In this document: piece by piece, positions 55,825 through 64,000 of the stretch | Position numbering within the stretch: the first letter of the stretch is position 1 | Layout of the letters: every line of letters begins with the position of its first letter | Origin: Datura wrightii | Lineage: Eukaryota > Streptophyta > Magnoliopsida > Solanales > Solanaceae | Direction: 5' to 3' | Length of the DNA: 64,000 bases | NCBI GenBank assembly: GCA_035772735.1 | Contig: JASDFA010000010.1 | Span: forward strand, 135,907,001-135,971,000 | Position numbers and translations under genes: made by a program | The notes under the pieces: generated by a model | The model's input: the letters and a program-made list of their open reading frames with translations, nothing else | Databases searched by the model: none | What the model was told of the DNA's origin: nothing

Positions 55825-56340
55825 CACTGTTTTTCACTTTTTCACTATGAAGTAAAGCAGACCCTCGACCAGAAGTAATATGCACGCGATTTTCAGGTGG
55901 TTTTCCTCCGTTTACGTGCGAAATGCTACCTGAATTCAAATTAACTTTGGGTATCAAAGTTTAAGGATGCAGGAGCATTACTACGGATTTATTTTCACGA
56001 AATTCGCTTGGCAAATCGTAACCCCGCAAAACCAAAGTTGTCGGAACGACTCCAAAGTAATTTCTATATGATCACAGGCTTCAAGTAAGTATTTCTCCCT
56101 TTTGAACTCCCGAGAAATTGTATGTTTTCGACCGTGTTCTGTCGGTTTGAAATATAGTTAATATTTATATATAAAGTTTTCATTTTTGTTGAATTTAGTA
56201 GTGAAACCAGCCTTGTTCTCCCAGTAATAAGATTTTAGTTGAGAAGAGCTATTGAATACGAATTGAAACTCACCAGTTAGTCAGAAATCGGCAGTCAAGG
56301 TATGTTAAGGCAAATTCCTTCGGCAAGTTAGTTTCTTGAG

Positions 56341-56498
56341 TATTATAACTCAGTTTAAATCCCAGTAAGAGGATCAGAAGCATATTAATCATGATCAGTT
56401 TTTCTTATTAGGTGAGAAGTATTATAACTCAGTTTAAATCCCAGTAAGAGGATCAGAAGCATATTAATCATGATCAGTTTTTCTTATTAGGTGAGACC
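56341..56498. repeat. 79-bp tandem duplication inside the element C 5' LTR
   Basis: Copies 56341-56419 and 56420-56498 look identical apart from the last bases. The 3' LTR has one copy (63608-63686), so the duplication arose after insertion and recently. Confidence 0.93.
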
Positions 56499-57723
56499 AG
56501 TATTCTACGTTTAGTTTGGGATTTGACTTACCCTGTATAGCCCTCCATGACCAACCTTAGGGTTATTAACTGTGTCGACGCCCGCCAAGGGCAAGATGAC
56601 GTAGCTCTATGGAGCGGTATGCTGTCCGCTAGGGATGAAGATAGGGTCCCAAGTCCTCATACAATACATTCGATAGCCGGACTATTACATGTCGTATCGG
56701 CACCACACACCCATCGAGCCTGGTGCCCTGGGTGTAGATATTAGGAGTCCACTAGACTCAGACACTGCTATAGTCAGGGGCCGAGCGAGCTCAGTTGCAG
56801 ACCCAGGGCACTGAGGGACGACTATAGCTACTAGTTGACCTAGTGTGACCTTGCTAGGGGTATGTGGATTGAAGTGTACTCGTGAGGGCTTATGGGGGCC
56901 CTAGGTGGGTTATTCTATGTTGGTTGTACCTTCCAGCTTATAGGGGCCACGTAAGATTCTTGTTTGTTTTAGTTACTGATAAATTAGATGATAGGACGTC
57001 CAACTACCTAGGTATGATTTTTATCCCTCCATTTCAGTTATTCTCAGTTCTATTTCTTTTATTTAGTCATTCACAATTATTGCCTTACATATTCGGTAGA
57101 TATTGTACTGATGCCCTTTCTGGGGCGCTGCATTACTTGCCTGCAGGTACGGATAGACGAGGAGTAGGTCCCTCTTAGCTTTCAGCAGGATTGTCAGACC
57201 AGTCGACTCCTTTCCTCCAAAGCTTGTAGATAGAAGGTTTACTTCTTTTGATTGTACAGTTTATGGGAAGGTCGGGTCCCTATTTCGACCATCATATTAC
57301 TCCTAGAGGCATGCAGATTGTTTAGAGTCCCTGTGGTCAGTTGTTGGTGGCCATGTGGGGCCCATATGTGTTTTACCTTATGTGCTGGCCGTGTGGGGTC
57401 ATGTTTACTTGTGAGTTAGCAACCTTGTCGGCCATAGCTTAGTTTAGTACTGGATTTACCTTTTAGTCATAACTATACATCATGGTGGTCTTGTCTGCCA
57501 CATAGGGTTCCCTATTACTATTTTTTTCTGGTTAGCTGTTTTCTTTTACAAGTGGCTATAAGGCCTTCTCGGCTGGGGGTTGTGTTTATAGCCGAGATAT
57601 AGCCCATTGTTTTCTTGATTTAAGAGTTAGTATTAGCCCTGCACCAAAAGTGCTTAGGCTCAGTAAGTTTCCAGTAGGGCACCAGGTGCCAATCATGCCT
57701 CCCAAGGTGGGGCTTGACAAACT

Positions 57724-57735
57724 TGGTATCAGAGC
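57724..57735 (+). other. Element C primer binding site (tRNA-iMet)
   Basis: TGGTATCAGAGC, four bases after the LTR end, complementary to the 3' end of plant initiator tRNA-Met. Confidence 0.9.
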
Positions 57736-57929
57736 GGGTCGTATCCCAGGGAGTCTGCAAGCCGTGCTAAGTAAAGTCTTGTCTATGGATGTATTGTGCA
57801 CCACATACTATAGGCAGGAGGCTGTTAGGCATGTTAGGATGGTTACTCTTCTTTCTCTTCCAATCGTGCCACAGAGCTGTGTTGTATATGAGTCCCTAAG
57901 CTTACTATGACCTACTTTTCTATAGAGAA

Positions 57930-59120
57930 ATGTCGAATGCATGACGGACCATGATGGATAGAGAGTTAGATACCGTAGCAGGGGAGGGCATTAGTAGAGT
58001 GCCTCAGTCGGAGTTAATCTGATCTGAGGGCGATAGGGATACTTCATCTCGGTTTCCCCAACACTCTTTGCAGGGCCAAGAGCTGCCCAGAACGGCAAAT
58101 GTGTCAAAACCACCTCCAGTAGCCTCCGTACCAATACCATCGGATCAGGAAGTTAGGAGTGACGTCTTTATGATAGATCAAATGATGGCTGCACAGCATC
58201 AGCCTGTGGCACCAGTGGTTGTAGAGTCTTTAGGAGGGCCCGGTAGCTTGAGGGTACGAGAGTTTCTCACACTAAGTCCACCGCAATTCACAGGAACAGA
58301 TCGGGATAAGGACCCTCAGGATTTACTGGACTAGTTGCAGCGAATTTTTAGGGTAATGCATGCCACATCTACAGAGTCACTGGAGTTAGCGGTATTTCTG
58401 TTGCGGGACATTGCAGTATTATGGTATGAGAGTTGGAAAAGGTCCCGAGGTAGAGATGTTCCTCCTCCGACTTGGCCCAGCTTCTCAGAGGCCTTCTTAG
58501 ATCATTATTTTCCACGAGAGATTCGGCAAGCCTGGGTAGATCAGTTTTTGCTTCTGGAGAAGGGCTCGATGAGAGTGTTCGAGAATATGCTTGAGATTTG
58601 ATTCCTTGGCCTGATATGCACTAGCCTTTATAGATACTATGCCAGCCAGGGTACACCGGTTCATAATGGGGATGAATCCAAAATATGTGGAGACATGTAT
58701 TATAGATACTCTGTGCAAGGACATAGATATTGCCCGGGTTCAAGCATTTGCGCAGAATAACGAGGGGATCAGGCAGCGACAGCAGGAGATGGAAAGGGAA
58801 AATCAGGGCAGCACCGCCGGGCCAGGCCCAGTGATATGCATACAGAGTCCTGGGGTGGACCAAGACCACGACTATCAGATCGACAAGAGTATGTTATGCG
58901 TATGGACAAGAGGGTCATCGGATGAGAGATTGCCCAACCAAGGGATAGAGCGGTCGGGATCGACAGGATAGATCTTCAATGGGGTCACGTTCCCCAGCCC
59001 CTCCAGCAGGGCGAAGGCCCTTAGCTCCAGCCCGCAGGGGCCAAGGCAGATCAGGGGCATCCAGTTCGGGTACTGGTCCAGATCGCACATATTCTTTATC
59101 GGGGCAACAGGATTCATAAT
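57930..59120 (+). pseudogene. Element C gag
   Basis: ATG at 57930; a good frame runs 58068-58601 interrupted only by TAG 58332 (Gln likely). Landmarks: REFLTLSPPQFTG (58257), AVLWYESWKRSRG (near 58415), FSEAFLDHYFPREIR (near 58480). After TGA 58599 the reading shifts frame: MPARVHRFIMGMNPKYVETC (near 58640; only the start MPARVHRF is diagnostic) and a Gln/Arg-rich region. The zinc knuckle is not recognisable. This is Tekay-type Gag. Confidence 0.82.
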
Positions 59121-59122
59121 CA

Positions 59123-59599
59123 TTGCTTGATGTTGTGATAGGTATGTTGGACATCTTATCTCATTTCGTGTATGTTTTGATAGACCCAGGCTCCACTTTG
59201 TCTCATGTTACACCGTTAGTGGCCCCGATGTTCGGTATCACGCAGGAATTGCTTCGGCGCCCTTTTTCAGTGTCCATACCCATCGGTGATTCCATCATAG
59301 CTAAAAGAGTCTACCGAGGGTGCACACTAGAGGTTGCTGGCTGCCATACTTTAGCAGATTTGGTAGAAATAGAGATGATTGACTTTGACGCAATTGTGGG
59401 TATGGATTGGCTAGCACCATGTTATGCCAATGTAGAATGTTGGACCAAGACTATCCAATTCTACTTTCTAGGGGAAGTTGTACAGGAGTGGAAAGGTAGT
59501 GTAGCCACACCAAAAGGTAGGTTTATTTCCTATCTTCGGGTGAGAAAATTGATAACGAAAGGATGTATTTATCATATTGTCAGAGTTCAGGATGTTTGA
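59123..59599 (+). pseudogene. Element C aspartic protease
   Basis: A 158-codon open stretch with the active site VLIDPGSTLSHV (near 59174), PFSVSIPIGDSI (near 59262) and IVGMDWLAPCYANVECWTK (near 59393, named by IVGMDWLAP). The DPGS form is typical of chromoviruses. Its upstream link to gag is out of frame, so it is a domain left intact in a broken polyprotein. Confidence 0.85.
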
Positions 59600-60560
59600 G
59601 CAGGATCTCTGACTCTGCAGTCCATTCCAATAGTCAATGATTTTCCAGATGTATTTCCAGATGAACTTCCTGGTATTTCCCCAGCACGGAGATCAATTTT
59701 GCAATTGATTTATTACTAGGCACTCAGCCTATATCTATTCCTGCATACCGAATGGATCCTGCTAAGCTCAGAGAATTGAAGGAACAGTTGGAGGATCTGG
59801 TAGACAAGGGTTTTATCAGGCCGAGTAGTTCACTGTGGGGTGCACCAGTTCTATTTGTGAGAAGAAAGATGGCTCCCTTCACATGTGAATAAATTACCGA
59901 CAGTTGAATAAAGTCACTATCAAGAATAAGTACCCGCTTCCAAGGATAGATGACTTTTTTGATCAGTTACAGGGGTGAAGTGCTTCTCAAAAATTGACTT
60001 AAGATCTCGGTATCATCAGGTTCGAGTTCGGGAGAGAGACATTCCAAAAACTGCTTTTAGTACCAGGTATGGCCACTTTGAATTCTTAGTCATGTTCTTT
60101 GAATTGATGAATGCTCCAGCAGTGTTCATGGAATTGATGAACAACATTTTTAGGCCGTACCTACACTTTTTTGTGATAGTATTTATGGATGACATTTTGG
60201 TGTATTCTCATTCAGAAGTAGAACATCGGGATCATTTACGAATAGTGCTCCAGATTCTCAGAGATCGTCAGCTATATGCAATATTTTCTAAGTGTGAGTT
60301 TTGGCTGAATTTAGTGGCCTTTCTGTGTCATGTTGTGTCGAAAGCGGGTAAGCGGGTATTCAGGTGGACTAGAAAAAGATCGAAGCTTTAAATACATGGC
60401 CTAGACTGACAACTCCGACTGAGGTACACAGTTTCTTGGGGTTAGCCGGTTATTACATGAGATTTGTAGAAGGGTTTTCCACTTTATCAGCGCCCTTCAC
60501 CAAGTTAACTCAGAAAGCAACCAAGTTCCACTGGACTGAAGCATGTGAATAGAGTTTTCA
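59600..60560 (+). pseudogene. Element C reverse transcriptase
   Basis: DFPDVFPDELPGISP (near 59639), YRMDP (shifted, near 59745), INYRQLNKVTIKNKYPLPRIDDF (near 59887-59957, as a block), then open 59975-60391: KIDLRSRYHQV, TRYGHFEFLVMFF, catalytic VIVFMDDILVYS at about 60174-60209, and CEFWLNLVAFLCHVVSK. After a shift, the connection SFLGLAGYYMRFVEGFS follows near 60430. The fingers have two frameshifts (near 59865 and 59975). Confidence 0.87.
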
Positions 60561-60995
60561 GGAGTTGAAAAATAGGTTGAAATCAACACCAGTATTAGCT
60601 TTCCCAGATGGATCGGAGGGTTATGCAGTGTAGTATGATGCTTCGGGGGTCAGGTTAGGGTGTGTTCTGATGCAGTGTGGTAAGGTGATTGCTTACGCTT
60701 CTAGACAGTTGAGGAAACATGAAAAGAAATACCCCGCCCACGATCTAGAATTGGCGGCGGTAATTCATGCTTTGAAAATATAGAGGCACTATTTATATAG
60801 TGTCCACGTAGATATTTTCACTGATCATAAGAGCCTCTAGTACATTTTCACATAGAAAGAGTTGAATTTGCGGCAGTGCCGCTGGTTAGAATTGTTGAAA
60901 GACTATGAAGTGAATATTTTGTATCATCCAGGGAAGGCCAATGTTGTAGTAGATGCCCTCAGCCGTAAATCCATGGTGACTTTAGTCAACCTGAA
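60561..60995 (+). pseudogene. Element C RNase H
   Basis: TPVLAFPDGSEGYAV (near 60590), a YDASGVRLGCVLMQ block giving the catalytic Asp (near 60635), YASRQLRKHEKKYPAHDLELAAV (near 60694-60762, block), a stop at 60781 (Trp expected), VDIFTDHKSL, TAG 60838 and TAG 60853 (Gln expected at both), then an LLKDYEVN block and ANVVVDALSRK (near 60940). Confidence 0.85.
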
Positions 60996-62310
60996 GCCAA
61001 AACAGCGGGAACTATCCCGATAATTGTATTAGTTAGCCAATTCGGCCATCCATAGAGTAGACTTGGGACATAGTGGAGTAGTGATCCAGAATACTGCAGT
61101 ATCATCATTGGTTGTAGAAGTGAAATAACGACAGTACGAAGACCCTAACCTATTTCAACTCAAAAATAAGGCTCAGAGAGGTGAAATAGCAGATTTCAAT
61201 GTAACTGAAGATGGTGTTTTGAGGTATAAGGGTCTCCTTTGTGTGCCGGATGCGGTAGAACTTCGCCAGCAGATCATGGGAGAGGTACATTATTCCCTTT
61301 ACTGTCTTCATCTAGGTTCAACAAAGATGTATCATGATATAAAAGAGATTTATTGGTGGACGGGAATGAAAAAGGAGGTAGCAGAATTTGTAGCACAAAG
61401 CTCTAATTGCCAACAGGTGAAGGCTGAACATCTAAAACCTGGTGGACTAATGCAGGAAATAGCAATGCCTATATGGAAGTGGGAGGCAATCAATATGGAT
61501 TTTGTGACAGGTTTACCTCACACCAGGCGTAAATTTGATTCTATCTGGGTAATTGTCGATAGGTTGACGAAGTCGGCCTATTTTCTGCCAGTCAGGGCTA
61601 CCTTCTCAACCGAGGACTATGCTAAAATGTATATCAGGGAGATAGTTTGATTACATGGTGTTCCAGTCACAATTATTTCTGATAGAGAGGCGCAAGTCAC
61701 AACTAAATTTTGGCAATCCTTCCAGAAGGGTCTGGGGACCCAGGTTAATCTGAGTACAACCTTCCATCCTCAAATAGATGAGCAGGCAGAACATACAATT
61801 CAAAAGCTCATGGATATGTTACTAGCGTGCGTGCTAGACTTCGAGGGCAACTGGGATGAGCACTTACCGCTTATTGAATTTTCTTAAAATAACAGTTACC
61901 ATTCAGCAATTCAGATGGCACCTTATGAGGCCTTACATGGGAGGAAATGTAGATCTCCAGTTGGTTGGTTCGAGGTAGGAGAATTGGGATTAATTGGACC
62001 AGATATTATCCATTAGTCATAAGAGAAGGTGCAGCTTATCATAGAATGCTTGCTGACAGCTCAAAGCCGCCAGAAATCCTATGTTGATGTGCGGCGGAGG
62101 AACCTGAAGTTTGATGTAGGTGACTGGGTATTTCTGAAAGTTTCACTGATGAAGGGTGTGATGAGATTTGGTAAAAAGGGCAAGCTCAGCTCAAGGTTTA
62201 TTGGACCATATCGAATCCTCCGGAAAATAGGCCAGGTGGCATATGAGTTAGATCCACCATCAAAATTAGAATTTGTTCATCCGATCTTTCATGTGTTGAT
62301 GCTATGAAAG
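60996..62310 (+). pseudogene. Element C integrase
   Basis: The zinc region spans 61219-61440 with the His pair in VHYSLYCLHLG and the Cys pair read as SSNCQQ, so the first Cys is lost. Core: MDFVTGLPHT (61495), VDRLTKSAYF (61555), TGA 61648 (Arg expected), ISDREAQ (near 61675), EQAEHT (near 61781, Glu kept), then NNSYHSAIQMAPYEAL and GRKCRSPVGW. The C-terminal domain 62029-62307 has the MKGVMRFGKKGKLSSRF block and VHPIFHVLML. At least four stops. Confidence 0.88.
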
Positions 62311-62374
62311 CACATAGGAGATCCATCCCGAATTGCGCCAATCGAGGATGTCCAAGTCACTGAGGTGTTATCTA

Positions 62375-62563
62375 TGAAGAGGTTACGGTGGATGTATTAG
62401 ATCGAAAAGTTAGCAGGTTGAGAACTAAGGATGTCGCTTATGTTAAGGTATTGTGGAGGAACAAGAAAAGAGAAGAGATGACATGGGAAGCTGAAGAAGA
62501 TATGAGATCCAGATATCCTCATTTATTCCAGGCTAGCTCAGACCATGTAGTTAAGGTACATTA
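62375..62563 (+). pseudogene. Element C chromodomain-like C-terminus
   Basis: VLDRKVSRLRTKDVAYVKVLW then RNKKREEMTWEAEEDMRSRYP and HLF, ending near TAA at 62561, shifted relative to the integrase frame. Same module as 52085-52250 in J. Confidence 0.75.
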
Positions 62564-62802
62564 ATTGATTCAGTTGTTGTTTTGTAATTTGTGTCATATA
62601 CATCTAGTATAGTCAACCCTAGCCTTGTTGTGAAATAGTTGTTGTAGTACTGTGTGAAGTACCATTGTTGGACTTTTCTGTATTTCAGGATTTTCACATA
62701 GTCCATATTATAGGGGAGACTCTGCCGAAATTTTTCCAAGATAAAAAGTTAAAAGGGTTAAGACTCCTATAGGATGAAGTTAACATTCGAGGACGAATGT
62801 TC

Positions 62803-62817
62803 CTAAAGGGGGAAGGA
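62803..62817 (+). other. Element C polypurine tract
   Basis: TAAAGGGGGAAGGA directly before the 3' LTR, in the same GACGAATGTTCC context as element A. Confidence 0.85.
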
Positions 62818-62818
62818 T

Positions 62819-63776
62819 TGTTACACCCCGTAAGTTTCTAACGATTGGTCGGCCTATTCGTACGTTGGTTATGATTTTTAGAGTGCAATACGTATAAGAA
62901 AGGGGCCCGGGGGAAGGTCGAACGAGCATGGAGTCGGGACCGCGCATGAGAAGGCCAGACCAGTTGCCCAAAGGGGCAATGTGTCGCGGAGCCACCCTGG
63001 CGCGTTAGTCTCAATGGCACGGCCCATAATCAGTGTGTTGGGGTCTTTGCCATGGACCCCGTGTCCACCGCCCAAATTATATATATATTCAAGGTTTTTC
63101 ACTTGTTCACTACATAGTAAAGCAGACCTGCGACCAGAAGTAATACGCACGAGATTTTCAGGTGTTTTTCTTTCGTTTATGCTGTGAAATGCTGCCCGAA
63201 TTCAAATTAACATCGGGTATTGAAGTTTAAGGATGCAGGGAGCATTACTACAAAGTTATTTTCACGAAATTTGTCTGACAAATCGTAACCCCACCGAGCC
63301 AAATTTGTCGGAACAACTCCAAACTAATTTATATATGATCACACGCTTCAAGTAAGTATTTCTTCCTTCTGAACTCCCGAGAAATTGTACGTTTTTGACC
63401 AAGTTCCATCAAGTTGAAATATGGTTAATATTTATATTTAAAGTTTTCATTTTTACCGAATTTAGTACTGAAACCAGCCTGGTTCTCCCAGTAATACGAT
63501 TTCCGTTGAGAAGAGCTGTTGAATATGAATCAAAACTCATCAGTTAATCAGAAATCGACAGTCAAGGTATGTTAAGGCAAATTCCTTCGGCAAATTAGTT
63601 TCTTTAGTATTATAACTCAGTTTAAATCCCAGTAAGAGGATCAGAAGTATATTAATCATGATCAATTGTTCTTATTAGATGAGATCAGTATTCTATCTTT
63701 AGTTTGGGATTTGACTTACCCTGTATAGCCCTCCATGACCAACCCCAAGTTTATTAGTTGTGTCGATGCCTGACAG
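62819..63776 (+). repeat. Element C 3' LTR, truncated
   Basis: TGTTACACCCCGTAAG start, parallel to 55554-56590. Homology ends in GTCGATGCCTGACAGG at about 63776, and RNase H sequence of another element follows. About 1.1 kb of the LTR is missing. Confidence 0.9.
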
Positions 63777-63778
63777 GG

Positions 63779-64000
63779 GTCCATGTGGATGTGTTTACGG
63801 ACCACAAGAGCTTATAATATGTGTTCACGCAGAAGGATCTCAATCTTTGGCAAAGGAGGTTGTTGGAGCTACTCAAGGACTGTGATATGAGTGTGCTTTA
63901 CCATTCGGGTAAGGCCAATATGGTAGCGGACGCACTTAGTATGACTCTCCATGGAGAGTGTGGTTCATGTGGATGAAGGGAAGTTCAGAACAGATCAGAA
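63779..64000 (+). pseudogene. Element N: chromovirus RNase H fragment
   Basis: Reads VHVDVFTDHKSL, TAA (63815, Gln expected), YVFTQKDLNLWQRRLLELL, then SVLYHSGKANMVADALS. These are the last RNase H blocks of a chromovirus. It begins abruptly at the broken C LTR and runs off the window. It is closer in wording to J (FTQKDLNL) than to C. Confidence 0.85.

Larger units (their letters stand above)
55554..57719 (+). repeat. Element C 5' LTR
   Basis: TGTTACACCCC...GGGGCTTGACA, 2166 bp, matched by 62819-63776 over its first 1 kb. It contains a GC-rich array and TATA box near 55640-55824, a 79-bp tandem duplication at 56341-56498 that the 3' LTR lacks, and no gene. The LTR of element A is a distant relative. 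Confidence 0.92.
55554..63776 (+). mobile_element. Element C: chromovirus (Tekay/Del-like)
   Basis: 5' LTR 55554-57719, PBS TGGTATCAGAGC, gag, protease, RT, RNase H, integrase, chromodomain-like tail, polypurine tract, and 3' LTR from 62819 truncated at about 63776. The internal region of about 5.1 kb is nearly full length. Every gene has stops or shifts. It is inserted in LTR fragment K. No target duplication can be checked because the 3' end is lost. Confidence 0.92.

Noticed and set aside
57724..57735. tRNA-like matches at the PBS sites (also 39944 and 27702)
   Set aside because: Only 12-18 bases complementary to tRNA 3' ends; no cloverleaf, so these are primer binding sites and not tRNA genes.

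Overview
The window looks like nuclear heterochromatin of a flowering plant with a large genome, probably a eudicot (low confidence at that level). I found no ordinary host gene, rRNA gene, tRNA gene or CRISPR array. Essentially all 64 kb consists of nested, decaying Ty3/gypsy LTR retrotransposons. Two groups are present. Chromoviruses of Tekay/Del type have LTRs opening TGTTACACCCC or similar, a PBS like TGGTATCAGAGC for initiator tRNA-Met, an integrase and a truncated chromodomain-like tail. Athila/Tat-like elements have a PBS like TGGCGCCGTTGCCGGGGA for tRNA-Asp, a DLG protease and, in D, an integrase ending in GKACHLPVELEHKA. Letter names below are mine.

Layout: A (1-7062, +) is an old chromovirus with LTRs of about 3.3 kb. 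D (7067-25792, -) is a long Athila-like element with gag, protease, RT, RNase H and integrase, plus an extra 3' ORF of the family called putative plant transposon protein. D is interrupted by two solo LTRs with perfect 5-bp target duplications: L (9430-13452, aatac) and an F-family LTR (15625-17046, ctaat). A chromovirus integrase scrap follows (25796-26239), then E (26240-29226, LTR, PBS and gag), a minus-strand LTR G (29227-30855), and H (30861-35089, LTR, gag-protease). Chromovirus J (35090-54118) is split by F (38511-48426), which has about 97% identical LTRs and the target duplication tccag. LTR fragment K (54119-55553), chromovirus C (55554-63776) and an RNase H scrap N (63779-64000) complete the window.

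The most unusual object is F, together with its older relative H. Both keep gag and protease but have no RT, RNase H or integrase. Right after the protease both carry a short hairpin that D carries right after its full pol. F then has a second copy of its LTR promoter-type repeat, a TATA-like box, a good candidate 0.7-kb intron, and a 361-codon ORF homologous to the extra 3' ORF of D. This reads as a non-autonomous gag-protease retrotransposon carrying a cargo gene with its own promoter. It would have to be moved by pol supplied in trans.

A second theme concerns promoters. Every LTR family here has a GC-rich array of short degenerate palindromes upstream of its TATA box. Two motif classes, ACGACTCGT-like and CTCCGTGGCACGG-like, each occur in LTRs that otherwise look unrelated.

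All coding regions are pseudogenic. Most in-frame stops that I could place correspond to CAG, CAA, CGA or TGG codons changed by a C-to-T or G-to-A transition, as expected from deamination of methylated cytosine. Boundaries, divergence estimates and family names come from reading by eye, not from computed alignments.
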